A stretch of DNA of 64,000 bases from Planctomycetota bacterium. Its GTDB lineage: Bacteria; Planctomycetota; UBA1135; GCA-002686595. The DNA lies in the NCBI GenBank assembly GCA_947484275.1, contig CANKOY010000001.1:117274-181273 (forward strand), read 5' to 3'. The notes below the pieces were generated by a model that saw only the letters and a list, made by a program, of their open reading frames with translations, did not search any database and was not told the origin of the DNA. The translations under genes and the position numbers were made by a program. The first letter of the stretch is position 1. Each line of letters starts with the position of its first letter. Positions 55,846 to 64,000 of the stretch are shown piece by piece.

Positions 55846-56459
55846 CAGCGACCTCCCTGGAGTTTCTTGCCGGCCGCGAGCGCGGCTTCAAAAATGCGCG
55901 GGTAGGTGCCGCAGCGGCAGAGATTACCCGAACAGGCGCTCTGGATCTCCTCGCGCGTAGCCTTGGGATTTTTTTCCAAGCAGGCCGTGACGGACATCAC
56001 AAAGCCCGGGGTGCAGAAGCCGCACATCAACGCGTCGTGGGCGACGAACTCTTCTTGCACGTGAGTCAATTTGCCACCGACGGCAAGGCCCTCCACCGTG
56101 GTGATTTTCTTCTCAGTGCAGTCCACGGCCAGCAGCATGCAGGAGTAAACCGGCTGCTTGTTTACGAACACCGTGCAGGCACCGCAGGATCCGCGATCGC
56201 ACACAATTTTCGTCCCGGTGAGCGGCGGTTCGCAATGGTTGCGAAGGGCGTTGAGCAGGCTCGTGCGCGGTTCAACGCGCACCTTGAATTTCTCGCCGTT
56301 GATGTCGAGCTGAATTTCCGTGGTGCCGGACAACCGCTCCACTTGCTGGCTCGCGGACAGGGCTTGGGCCGCGCCAAGGGCGCTGCCCGCGGCCGCGACG
56401 CCCCCAGCGCCTTTCAGGAACGAACGCCGAGAAACGGGAGAGCGATCACCGAGGGTCAT
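55845..56459 (-). CDS. Tat-exported [2Fe-2S] subunit of the molybdenum hydroxylase
   Basis: 204 aa from ATG with AAGGAGG 7 nt upstream. Twin-arginine signal SRRSFLKGAGGVAAAG at 10-25. Plant-type [2Fe-2S] cysteines 87, 92, 95 and 107, and the second cluster 146, 149, 181 and 183 in CRCGTYPRIF. This is the electron-transfer subunit and would carry the complex out by Tat. First gene of the five-gene operon. Confidence 0.93.
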   Translation of the reverse strand: MTLGDRSPVSRRSFLKGAGGVAAAGSALGAAQALSASQQVERLSGTTEIQLDINGEKFKVRVEPRTSLLNALRNHCEPPLTGTKIVCDRGSCGACTVFVNKQPVYSCMLLAVDCTEKKITTVEGLAVGGKLTHVQEEFVAHDALMCGFCTPGFVMSVTACLEKNPKATREEIQSACSGNLCRCGTYPRIFEAALAAGKKLQGGR

Positions 56460-56717
56460 GCCAAATCCTCCTTGGCCGCGCGGTGGCGAGTTGGCGCCGT
56501 CGGGCGAGGCGATTCTAGTGATCCGCGGATCGCGAACAAGGCGAGATCCTGCTCCTTGTTGCGAACCAGAGGAGCCACGTCTCGCACGACATCCGATCCA
56601 GTGACCTTGGCCTGCGCCCAAGGGCGCGCAAGCGGTGGAAACCCAGCGCCCGCCGAAGCGAGTGCCTCGAATCCGCGCGCCGTGGCAGTACCACGGAGCG
56701 GCGCCCCGCGGCGGGAC

Positions 56718-58670
56718 TCAGGCCGTCGGTGGTCGGGCCGCGCGCGAACTCGCGAGCATCAGATCGCTGATCAAGCGCGAGAAACGCACTGGGTCCCTCA
56801 ACGCGCCGCCCTCCGCCAGGACCGCTTGTCCGATGAGCAGCTGCGCGGCGGCTTCTGCCCGCTCGCGGTCGGGCGAATCGCGATGGGCGCGCTCCAGCTC
56901 TTGAATCAGAGGATGCTCGCGGTTGAGTTCCAGCACGCGCTTGCGCTCTGGAGCTGCGCTGTGGGTGTGCTCGAAGACCCGCTGCATGTGCAGGCCCATG
57001 GTTCCTTCCTCGTCCACGAGGACCGCCGGTGAGTCCTTGAGCCGGCTGGAAAAGCGCACGCGCGAGATTTCATCACCCAGTACGGATTCCATGGACTCCA
57101 ACCACGGTCGCGCCTCGCGCTCGCGCTCTTCGCGATCCGCTTTGGCCGTGTCGCTCTCCCATGTCGCCTCGCCGCGACCGATCGAGACCAAGGGTTTCTC
57201 CTTGTACTCGTGCAGGTGTTCGAGCACCCAGTCGTCCACGGGATCGACGAAGAAAAGCACCTCGCGGCCCTGGGCCTTCAGCGCTTCGAGGTGCGGCGAG
57301 CGCGAGGCTGTGGCCGCGTCCGCGGCGCTCAAGTAGAAAATTTCCTTGGCGTCCTTCGGAGCGCGCCCAAGGTATTCGTCCAGGGTGCACAGGTCCTCGC
57401 CCGCGGAACTGGCGAATAGTGCGATCGACGCCACCGCTTCGCGCTGTTCGGTGTCGAACACGATGCCTTCTTTGATCGTCGTGCCGAAATTGCGCCAAAA
57501 CTTCTGGTAATCCTCGCGGCGCTCGGCGAGGCAGGCGCCAAAGGCATCGAGCACCTTCTTCGTCAGGCGCTTCTTGATCTGCGGGATCTGCCGATTCGAC
57601 TGCAGGATTTCGCGCGAGACATTGAGCGGCAGGTCTTGGCTGTCAACGACCCCGCGCACGAACCGCAGCCACTGCGGCAGCAGCGCTTCGCACTCGGCCA
57701 TGATGAACACGCGGCGCACGTAGAGACTGACCTGCGGCTTGTCGCTGCGGCCCTCGAACCAGCCCGGAGGACGCTCGGCCGGCAGGTACAGGAGCGCCGT
57801 GTACTCGCTCGTGCCCTCGACCTTGAAGTGGATCGCTTCGAAGGGCTCATTCCAGTCGTGGGTCAGGTGGCGATAGAACTCAGCGTGCTCGTCTTTTGTG
57901 ACCTCCTCCTTCGGACGCGCCCACAGCGGACGGCGCGTGTTGAGCACGACGACTTTGGTGCCGTCCTCGAGCTTGTCCTCCTTCATACCTGCCGCGGGGC
58001 CAAAGGTGGCGGCGTCGATCACGATGGGGTACTCGACGAAGTCCGAGTAGCGGCGCACGAGGTCGCGCAGAACGCGCGGCTCGGCGAAGTCCTGGAACGA
58101 GTCTTCCTCCTCCTCCACGCCGCGCGACTTCAGGAACAACTCGACCGTGGTGCCGATCGCGGCCTCGGGCGCGTCCTCCAATGCGTACTCGCCGTCGCCC
58201 TTGGAGCGCCAGCGCGTTCCTGCGGGCTCGTTTGCGCGGCGAGTGACGACGACGATCTCGTCGGCCACCATGAAGCTGGCGTAGAAGCCCACCCCAAACT
58301 GTCCGATCAACTGCGGCAGCCCCGCGGCCTGCTTCTCGCGCGCGGCTTCGAGGAATTTGCGCGTGCCCGAGCGCGCGATCGTGCCCAGGTTGGCGATCAC
58401 CTCCTCGCGCCCCATGCCGATGCCGTTGTCGCGCACGCGCAGGACGTGGGCCAGGTTGTCGCACTCGAGCACGATGCGCGGCGCCGCGTCGGAGGTTGCG
58501 ATCGAGGCATCGGTCAGGGCCTCGAAGCGGCGCTTGTCCAGGGCGTCGGACGCGTTGGAAATCAGCTCGCGCAGGAAAATCTCGCGGTGGCTGTAGAGCG
58601 AGTGGATCATCAAGCTCAGGAGCTCTTTGACCTCGGCCTGGAACGAATGGGTCTGTGTACTGGTGCTCAT
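56718..58670 (-). CDS. htpG: Chaperone protein HtpG (Hsp90)
   Basis: 650 aa, the usual size (about 625). N-terminal ATPase: HSLYSHREIFLRELISNASDALDKRRFEAL, DNGIGMGREEVIANLGTIARSGT and GQFGVGFYASFMVAD. The middle domain has FVRGVVDSQDLPLNVSREILQ. Cytoplasmic chaperone. It is 14 bp downstream of a GNAT gene. ATG start with the segment GGAAAG just upstream. Confidence 0.97.
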   Translation of the reverse strand: MSTSTQTHSFQAEVKELLSLMIHSLYSHREIFLRELISNASDALDKRRFEALTDASIATSDAAPRIVLECDNLAHVLRVRDNGIGMGREEVIANLGTIARSGTRKFLEAAREKQAAGLPQLIGQFGVGFYASFMVADEIVVVTRRANEPAGTRWRSKGDGEYALEDAPEAAIGTTVELFLKSRGVEEEEDSFQDFAEPRVLRDLVRRYSDFVEYPIVIDAATFGPAAGMKEDKLEDGTKVVVLNTRRPLWARPKEEVTKDEHAEFYRHLTHDWNEPFEAIHFKVEGTSEYTALLYLPAERPPGWFEGRSDKPQVSLYVRRVFIMAECEALLPQWLRFVRGVVDSQDLPLNVSREILQSNRQIPQIKKRLTKKVLDAFGACLAERREDYQKFWRNFGTTIKEGIVFDTEQREAVASIALFASSAGEDLCTLDEYLGRAPKDAKEIFYLSAADAATASRSPHLEALKAQGREVLFFVDPVDDWVLEHLHEYKEKPLVSIGRGEATWESDTAKADREEREREARPWLESMESVLGDEISRVRFSSRLKDSPAVLVDEEGTMGLHMQRVFEHTHSAAPERKRVLELNREHPLIQELERAHRDSPDRERAEAAAQLLIGQAVLAEGGALRDPVRFSRLISDLMLASSRAARPPTA

Positions 58671-58684
58671 GGAAGGAAAGTGGG

Positions 58685-59185
58685 TCAGCGGGTCGCGGCG
58701 CCGAGTACGAAATCGACCTCGTAGAGCTGATAGTGGGCGCGGATCATGCCCAGGGCTTCGTAGGTGGCCATGGCCTTGACGTTCTCTTTGTCAACGTAGA
58801 GACGCATGCCGACCACGGGCGCGCCGTCGCCATCGGGGTCACCGCTCGGCGCCGTGGCTTCGAGCCACTGGTACAGCGCCCGGTAGATACCGCCTCGGCG
58901 CGCGCTCGGCACGACGTAGACGCTTTGGATCCACCAGAACCAGCCGTTGCGCCAGTCGCTCCACTCGCGCGTGATCAAAAGACATCCGACCACCGCGCCA
59001 GCGCGCTCGGCGACCAGGTAGAACCCGCGCCCGGAGCCCGCGAACACCGCGCGCGTGCCAGCCTCCAGCCGGCCGCGATCGAGCGCTCTGCCCTCGGTTT
59101 CGAGCGCCATCTCCGCGTTGAAACCCACAATCGTGGCCTCGTCCTCGCGCGTGGCACGTCGAACAAAGATCGGCAGGGTCTCCAT
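58685..59185 (-). CDS. GNAT N-acetyltransferase
   Basis: 166 aa. METLPIFVRRATREDEATIVGF opens the fold; acetyl-CoA loop VPSARRGGIYRALYQWLE and YVDKENVKAMATYEALGM follow, the classical GNAT pattern. Substrate unknown. htpG begins 14 bp after its stop. Confidence 0.9.
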   Translation of the reverse strand: METLPIFVRRATREDEATIVGFNAEMALETEGRALDRGRLEAGTRAVFAGSGRGFYLVAERAGAVVGCLLITREWSDWRNGWFWWIQSVYVVPSARRGGIYRALYQWLEATAPSGDPDGDGAPVVGMRLYVDKENVKAMATYEALGMIRAHYQLYEVDFVLGAATR

Positions 59186-59283
59186 CGCGCCAGCCTACCC
59201 GTCCCTGGCATTTTGCCGCCATCAATTACCGCCCGCCGGCCCGCGCCAGGGAGCGCAACTGTGGGCGGACGATCCGCGGCAAA

Positions 59284-59620
59284 TCATGGACGGACCGTGA
59301 ACTCCAGGCCGTCGGAGTGCGACGAATTGTCCGGGAAGCTCGGACCGTTGTCGCACCCCCAGAAGGGTGAGTCGACCAGCGTGCCGGGCACGCCGACGGC
59401 ATCCTCTGGATCGCCGCCCGAAACGTCGGGGGGTAAAGGCGTTCATGTCGATCGCGTACCCGCCCGAGCAACTCTTGGGCGTTAGATTCCCGCCCGAATT
59501 CAAGGGGATCCAGCGGCGCACCTGAGTGTCGACGCATCGCAACTCAGCTCGGATTGGCACGGACGCGCAACCGACGTTGGTGGAAATCACGATGCCGCGC
59601 TTGTTGCGGTGTACAGCGTG
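59284..59620 (-). pseudogene. Frameshifted remnant of the shared secreted C-terminal domain
   Basis: In one frame the text reads HRNKRGIVIS, RCVDTQVRRWIPLNSGG and [13 protein letters not shown]; at a run of six G (59428-59433) the frame is lost and a second frame continues [17 protein letters not shown], ending GLEFTVRP and a stop at 59284. Joined, this matches the second half of the domain at 10017-10451 and 51072-51518 (QRPG, PIRRTPAVNSGG, DCSG..IDMNAF, EYSIAP). No signal peptide or N-terminal body is left. The one-base shift may also be a sequencing error in the homopolymer. Confidence 0.65.
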
Positions 59621-59745
59621 GCGATGCCGAGAGCCCCTTGGCGCATTGGGAATGACCTCGACCGTCACTTTGAGGGCTTTCCCCGCTCCTGGAAGCGCAA
59701 ATTCCCGAGTGGGTGATCGCGGCAACGTTGCTACTTTGTCCGCGC

Positions 59746-60186
59746 ATGGCACAGCAAAAGCCTCAAAAACCCGTCACGCCACGGGGTTCCCTGGCCACTG
59801 GGGCATGGCACGCCGCATCGAGCACGGCGCTGCTTTGCAGCCTTCTCGCAAGTTGCGCGGTCGTCGAGCGCGAGAACCGCCGCCTGCTGAGCGCCCTGGA
59901 TGAGCACGCGATCCCCGCCAGCGAACCCGCACGCTGGGCCCTGGCGCCAATCGCCTTGCCCTTGGGCCTTGCGGCAGTGACCACCGATGCCGTGATCGTC
60001 CACCCCGCCACGGTTCTCGACGACGCATGGGGCGACACCGTGGAGTGGTTGTGGACCTCGCGCGGCGACTCGCGGTTTCGGCGCGCGGTCATGTTGCCGC
60101 TGGTGACGATCGCGACGCCGGTGGTGTTTTCCGGCGACTGGCTCGGACGTGCGGTCTTCGCTTTCCCGCCGCGCAGGGAATTCTAG
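59746..60186 (+). CDS. Lipoprotein of unknown family, tandem copy 1
   Basis: 146 aa from ATG at MAQQKPQKP; the frame opens 33 nt upstream. Lipobox LLASC. Followed by ALPLGLAAVTTDAVIVHPATVLDDAWGDTVEWLW and TPVVFSGDWLGRAVFAFPP. These align with the next gene, so the two are tandem paralogues. Function unknown. 2 bp separate them. Confidence 0.72.
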   Translation: MAQQKPQKPVTPRGSLATGAWHAASSTALLCSLLASCAVVERENRRLLSALDEHAIPASEPARWALAPIALPLGLAAVTTDAVIVHPATVLDDAWGDTVEWLWTSRGDSRFRRAVMLPLVTIATPVVFSGDWLGRAVFAFPPRREF

Positions 60187-60188
60187 CC

Positions 60189-61025
60189 GTGAAATTTGCG
60201 TACATTCCTGCCGCGCTGTTGATGGCCGCGCTCTTCTCCAGCTGCGCCTGGAGCAATCGCGCCAACCGTCCCGTCTGGGACGCGTTCGAGAAGAGCCTCG
60301 TCCCCGAAAACAACGCAGCGTTCTACGTCACCTTACCCTTGACTGTGCCCACCGGTGTCGGCGCGATTCTGGTGGACACGTTCGTTGCCCATCCGATTCA
60401 GGTTGCCGACAACGCCTACGACGACGCCGGCGACCTGTGGCAGGACCTCGACTGGCGCGATGAGTACTACACCGAGCTGTCCGCGCTCGTATTTCGAATC
60501 GCCGGCACTCCGCTCGTGTTTCTCGGCAGTTTCGTCGGTCGATCGATGTTCGATTTCCCCGACGCGGAGGCGAGCGCCGCGCAGATTGCCAAGGAAGATG
60601 CGTTGGCACTGGGTGCAACGCTCGAATGGCTGAACCAAGTCGCGGTGGGTCGCCACCAGGATCTGGAGGGGGCATCGAATAACCGGACGCGGAGGTTCTG
60701 GTCGCGCACGAGTGCCGAAGGCAGATGTCGCGAACGCTGGAGCCCTGAACTCGCCGAGGCTTGGGGCGTGGCCCTGACGCGGGCCAGCGCATTGGGCCGC
60801 GCGGAGCTGTACGAGGCGGCTCGCCGTTTTGAGTGGCCGCCGCTGCAGGACGATCCGACCCTTGCGCTGCGCGATCAGGATCCGGTGTTGCGCTGGACTG
60901 GACTGCGCAAGTGGCCGGACGAGCGGTCCCTTCCGCCAGCCCTGCTAGCGCAACTTCTGTCTGACAGCAGCGAGTCCGTTCGCAACCTCGCCGCGCAAAT
61001 CCAGCGACGAAAACCCGCGAAGTAG
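60189..61025 (+). CDS. Lipoprotein of unknown family, tandem copy 2
   Basis: 278 aa from GTG at VKFAYIPA, 2 bp after copy 1. Lipobox ALFSSC. The first half repeats copy 1 (VPTGVGAILVDTFVAHPIQVADNAYDDAGDLW; TPLVFLGSFVGRSMFDFPD). The second half has TW-rich repeats (AEAWGVALTRA, WPPLQDDPTLAL) and no known motif. Convergent with the JAMM gene 11 bp downstream. Confidence 0.78.
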   Translation: MKFAYIPAALLMAALFSSCAWSNRANRPVWDAFEKSLVPENNAAFYVTLPLTVPTGVGAILVDTFVAHPIQVADNAYDDAGDLWQDLDWRDEYYTELSALVFRIAGTPLVFLGSFVGRSMFDFPDAEASAAQIAKEDALALGATLEWLNQVAVGRHQDLEGASNNRTRRFWSRTSAEGRCRERWSPELAEAWGVALTRASALGRAELYEAARRFEWPPLQDDPTLALRDQDPVLRWTGLRKWPDERSLPPALLAQLLSDSSESVRNLAAQIQRRKPAK

Positions 61026-61036
61026 ATCGTTCGGCC

Positions 61037-61462
61037 TCAGCGGCGAACCGCGATCGGCTGGCCGACGCCTATGGACTCATAGCCGCCCTCGGTCTTGCGC
61101 CAGCAGCCCAGTTCCATCCCGCCCTGCTCCTGGGGAACGGCGATCAGCGTCAACCAACTGGAGCATGCGTGGGTTTCGTCCTGGGCCGAAGGCGCCAGGG
61201 GCCCGCGCGGATGACTGTGCCAAACGCCGACGATCGACAGGCCGGCGGCCCGAGCGCCGTCCTCCGCTTCGAGCACGTCGAGCGCATCGATTTCAAAGTG
61301 CGTCCGCGGATCCACGGCGACGTTGCGCCCCGCGGCCAAAGCGGACACCTCGAATTCGCCTGCGATGATCTTCCCGAGCAAGAGTCCACAGGCTTCGTCG
61401 GGCAGGGCGAGACGCGTGCGCTCTTCGATTTCACGCCACAGAATTCCCGGCAGGATCAGCAT
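61037..61462 (-). CDS. JAMM/MPN zinc peptidase (Mov34 family)
   Basis: 141 aa. The JAMM motif is complete: Glu23 (PDEACGLL), then HSH-x7-S-x2-D (His82, His84, Ser92, Asp95) in VWHSHPRGPLAPSAQD. Prokaryotic members remove ubiquitin-like or sulfur-carrier proteins, or act on tags in metabolism. No MoaD/ThiS-like gene is next to it. ATG start. A 500-bp distance separates it from genes with obvious partners. Confidence 0.86.
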   Translation of the reverse strand: MLILPGILWREIEERTRLALPDEACGLLLGKIIAGEFEVSALAAGRNVAVDPRTHFEIDALDVLEAEDGARAAGLSIVGVWHSHPRGPLAPSAQDETHACSSWLTLIAVPQEQGGMELGCWRKTEGGYESIGVGQPIAVRR

Positions 61463-61545
61463 GTGAGTGGGCCTCCGCTAGGACCTAGTTCCCCGCCGGC
61501 GGTCGGTCACCGGGAAAGAAATCCGCTCTCCGAATGGCCCGCGGG

Positions 61546-62106
61546 TCAAAGATCGCTTGAAAGATCCTCGGCCAGGGCAGCGCGTTGCTCGGCGCTGAGC
61601 TCGGCCTCAATTGTCAGGCCCGGGAGGTCAGAGCCCAATGCCCAGGGCACCTGCCCGCGCACGGGGAACTTGATGTAGTGCACGCTGGAAAGGCGACCGT
61701 CATCGATTTGGCGCGGGTCGCAAATCGCGCGCACCAGGGCGCCGTTCGGAAGGCGCGCGTATAGAGCCGCCGGTAGTTCCACCCATTCGCTCAAGCGGCG
61801 GGTGCGCTCTTCCGAGTCTTCGATTTCGATCAGCAGCGTGCAACCAAGCTCACCAGGTGCGCCGAGCAGTTCGTTGTACGTCCGAAGTTCGTGCTGGATG
61901 TCCGCTTCGCGCACGATGCGCTCGGCACGCATCATCTCATGGACTTGATAGCGGATCGTCTGCGTGTTCTCGAACAGAAACGTAAGCACCCCGCCCACAT
62001 GGATGCGGCGCGGGGCCTTGAGCGCCATCACCTTCGCGCGCAGTCGATCGCGCTCGGTCTCATAGGTGACGTAGTCGAGCAGTGTTTCGCGTTGAACGGG
62101 TTTCAT
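61546..62106 (-). CDS. DUF3501 protein
   Basis: 186 aa. VLTFLFENTQTIRYQVHEMMRAERI, LRTYNELLG and SVHYIKFPV are the hallmarks of DUF3501, function unknown. Members are often near rubrerythrin genes; none is visible here. ATG start, 33 bp after the nitroreductase ends. Confidence 0.82.
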   Translation of the reverse strand: MKPVQRETLLDYVTYETERDRLRAKVMALKAPRRIHVGGVLTFLFENTQTIRYQVHEMMRAERIVREADIQHELRTYNELLGAPGELGCTLLIEIEDSEERTRRLSEWVELPAALYARLPNGALVRAICDPRQIDDGRLSSVHYIKFPVRGQVPWALGSDLPGLTIEAELSAEQRAALAEDLSSDL

Positions 62107-62138
62107 GCTGGTCGCGGATCCTGGTTGATCGCGGCGGC

Positions 62139-62774
62139 TTACCGAAGCCCCTTGCCCGTAAAACTCTCGAGCGTGACGATTTCCGACACTGGCCGACGCC
62201 CAGGGCGCGGCGGCGGCGGATTTTTCTCGCGGCCCATGGTGATCATCATGACCGGGATGTGGTCGTCGTCCACGGCCAGGATCTCAAGCACGCGTTTGGG
62301 ATCGAAGCCGATCATGGGCCCTGTGGAGAGCCCCATGGAACGGGCCGCGACCATCAGCGACATTGCGGCCATCGACGCCGAACGAATCGCCTCGTCCCGC
62401 TGAGCCGCGCCGTTTCCCTCGTAGAAGCCGCGGATCATCTTGACTGTCTTCGAGCGGTGTTCGGGCTGCAAGTCGCTGTAGATGCGCTCCGCGTCGGCGT
62501 GGGCCGAGAGCTTGCCGAGCACCAGGATCACGGCCCCCGCCTCCCCCACCTGAGACTGGCCCATGCAGGCCTCCTTGAGGCGCTGCTTGAGCCCGTGATC
62601 GCGACAGACCACGAAGCGCCAGTGCTGCAAATTGAACGAAGATGGCGAGAGCGCCACCAACTCGAACAGCTTGCTCAGCGTGGCGTCGTCAATGGCGGCG
62701 GTAGGATCGTAGGAACGCACGCTGCGGCGCGCGCGCATGGCTTCGTCGACTTTCATATCGTGGAGTCTACTCAT
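62139..62774 (-). CDS. Nitroreductase family protein
   Basis: 211 aa from the first ATG; an ATG 18 nt downstream (MKVDEAMRARRSVRSYD) is equally plausible. FMN-binding RRSVRSYD, SPSSFNLQHWRFVVC and PMIGFDPKRVLEIL place it in the NfsB/YodC-like group. FMN-dependent NAD(P)H reduction of quinones or nitro compounds. Followed by DUF3501 on the same strand. Confidence 0.9.
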   Translation of the reverse strand: MSRLHDMKVDEAMRARRSVRSYDPTAAIDDATLSKLFELVALSPSSFNLQHWRFVVCRDHGLKQRLKEACMGQSQVGEAGAVILVLGKLSAHADAERIYSDLQPEHRSKTVKMIRGFYEGNGAAQRDEAIRSASMAAMSLMVAARSMGLSTGPMIGFDPKRVLEILAVDDDHIPVMMITMGREKNPPPPRPGRRPVSEIVTLESFTGKGLR

Positions 62775-62799
62775 TCAACACGCGCGCCGCGGCCCTCGG

Positions 62800-63951
62800 T
62801 CACAGCCCCACGGTCTGCGCGATCGACAGCCACTCAGGATGCCCGGGTTCCAACTCCAAGGCCCGGCGCGCTGCAGCCGACGCGGAGGCTTGATCTCCGG
62901 TGAAGAAGGACGCCAGGGCAGCGCAGGCGTGCACGCGGGCTTCGTCGGGCGCCAAACTCACGGCTTCGGCGGACAGTTGCAGGAGCAGAGCGCGGTCGGG
63001 CTCTGACAATTCGGCCGGATGCGCAGCGAAGCTCGAGAACAGTCGCAGAGCAAAGCCCAGCCGCAGGGCGGCATTCACGGGCGCGTAGGACGCGGCGTTG
63101 GTCAGGGCCGCGCGCACATCGGCGCGCTTGGACCGCGCGGCCTCCGGTTGCTTCACGCTCTCCAATTCCTCCGCGCGGCGCAAATGCAGCGACGCCAGGG
63201 ATGCGTAGCCCAGGAACAGCAACTCGACATTGCGCTCCTCTTCCAGGAAGCGCACCAAGGGTCCGGGGTTGAGCACGCGCGTGCGGCTGAAGTGCTCTTC
63301 GATCAGCGCCATGCGCTCCGCCAGCACCTCGCGCCGCAGCACGGGGCAAGTGCGCTTGGGATCGCGGCGACGCAGATCCTCCAGTTGTTCCTCGGCCTCG
63401 GCCGAGCCTCCCAGGGCCCAGAGCTTGTCCACCAGGCGAGAGCGCAATTGAACATCCGCCGGGTCCAGTGCCACACGCCGGCGCAAGCCCGGCAAGGTGT
63501 CTTCCTGGCGCAGGACGCGCGCCACTTCGAGACCCAGGGCTTCCTTGGACAAGAAGCCATCGATGCGCTCGACCGGGGCGCCGCTCGCGTCGAAGAACAG
63601 CAGCACCGGAAAGGCGGTCAGGGAAAAGCGGGCACTCAAAATCGCGCCAGAGCCGACTTCCGCGTCGGTGTTCCACAGGAGCAGACCTCCCAGCGCCTTC
63701 GACAGTGCATCTTCTCGAAGAGACTGGGTCTCCAGGCGCTGGCACCAGCGCTCGCCCTTGGTCCACAGGTAGATCATCGTCGGCCGTTGCTCGTGCTTCG
63801 CCGCGGCGGCGAGTTCCTCTTGGGAGCCTGCGAACCAGGCCAACGTTCCATGGGCCTCTGGCGCCACGGCTTGAGCGACGCTCGTGCCCTGACCGTGACC
63901 TGCCGCTGCAGAGAGCGCCGTGCCGAGCACCAAGACTAGGCCGTATTTCAT
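62800..63951 (-). CDS. Secreted thioredoxin-fold protein with TPR-like helices
   Basis: 383 aa with signal peptide (MKYGLVLVLGTALSAAAGHGQG). Residues 40-150 form a thioredoxin-like fold: PTMIYLWTKGERWCQRLE (only one Cys, Cys70, at the CxxC position) and AFPVLLFFDASGAPVERIDGFL. The rest is helical with degenerate TPR units and ends ALELEPGHPEWL. The missing second Cys argues against a disulfide oxidoreductase; it may be a chaperone or monothiol type. 25 bp upstream of the nitroreductase on the same strand. Confidence 0.75.
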   Translation of the reverse strand: MKYGLVLVLGTALSAAAGHGQGTSVAQAVAPEAHGTLAWFAGSQEELAAAAKHEQRPTMIYLWTKGERWCQRLETQSLREDALSKALGGLLLWNTDAEVGSGAILSARFSLTAFPVLLFFDASGAPVERIDGFLSKEALGLEVARVLRQEDTLPGLRRRVALDPADVQLRSRLVDKLWALGGSAEAEEQLEDLRRRDPKRTCPVLRREVLAERMALIEEHFSRTRVLNPGPLVRFLEEERNVELLFLGYASLASLHLRRAEELESVKQPEAARSKRADVRAALTNAASYAPVNAALRLGFALRLFSSFAAHPAELSEPDRALLLQLSAEAVSLAPDEARVHACAALASFFTGDQASASAAARRALELEPGHPEWLSIAQTVGL

Positions 63952-63975
63952 GTGAGACGCGTCTTGCCCGAACGC

Positions 63976-64000
63976 TCAGCCGTCCAACAGGCGCTTGGCG
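63976..64000 (-). CDS. 3' end of a gene that runs past the window (partial)
   Basis: On the minus strand the last 25 bases read AKRLLDG and a TGA stop at 63976-63978. The frame is open to the window edge. Too short to identify. Confidence 0.25.

Noticed and set aside
56460..56717. Possible small gene between the FeS subunit and htpG
   Set aside because: No start with a ribosome-binding site or coding pattern; only short hairpins such as GCGCCC...GGGCGC.

Overview
The window is a continuous, densely coded and GC-rich stretch of bacterial chromosome (by eye roughly two thirds G+C). It carries mostly housekeeping genes in short operons, many with 1-4 bp stop/start overlaps. A planctomycete-like organism is the best guess. 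Supporting signs are a PurL with two fused PurS-like modules, secreted proteins with an Asp/Asn-rich calcium-binding linker and a shared Cys-containing C-terminal domain, DUF3568, DUF502 and DUF3501 proteins, a urate-oxidase-type membrane domain beside a cupredoxin-like lipoprotein, and a four-repeat S1 protein. This taxonomic call is an inference from gene content; there is no rRNA in the window. I saw no insertion sequence, integrase, prophage or CRISPR array.

Layout. 0-8.3 kb: purL-purQ, a DUF3568 lipoprotein, fur, purD, tRNA-Pro and tRNA-Arg, and a secreted amidase. 8.3-20.7 kb: a secreted subtilase, then a long minus-strand operon leuS-tldE-tldD-GT39-rnr-cupredoxin lipoprotein-PuuD-like membrane protein. 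20.8-24.7 kb: tRNA-Ala with a terminator, then lysS-lolC/E-lolD. 24.7-29.1 kb: the isoprenoid/NADP operon xseB-ispA-dxs-nadK. 29.2-31.8 kb: a TMTC-like glycosyltransferase with TPRs and an O-methyltransferase, which converge on a 160-bp imperfect palindrome. 31.8-34.9 kb: btuF-btuC-btuD behind a cobalamin riboswitch. 34.9-49.4 kb: a secreted protein of unknown family, OsmC, an SDR, asd, an S1 protein, a DUF502 protein, a Tat-type aminotransferase coupled to a lipoprotein RidA and a glycosyltransferase, YceI, a peroxiredoxin, pterin dehydratase, an aldo/keto reductase and thiD.

49.5-51.5 kb is compositionally distinct (AT-richer). It holds a possibly truncated gene and a secreted propeller-like protein whose GC-rich C-terminal domain is the same as that of the subtilase. 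51.6-56.5 kb is a Tat-exported molybdenum hydroxylase operon resembling periplasmic PaoABC, with two accessory genes. 56.7-64 kb holds htpG, a GNAT protein, a frameshifted remnant of the same C-terminal domain, two tandem paralogous lipoproteins, a JAMM peptidase, DUF3501, a nitroreductase and a thioredoxin-fold protein.

The most interesting observations are: (1) the repeated, apparently unnamed C-terminal domain in two intact secreted proteins and one pseudogene; (2) the exported PLP enzyme translationally coupled to an exported RidA; (3) the palindrome that ends both convergent genes at 31 kb; (4) the Pao-like operon with its Cys-rich mini-protein and DUF1326 protein. All functions are read from sequence motifs by eye. 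No alignment or database search was run.
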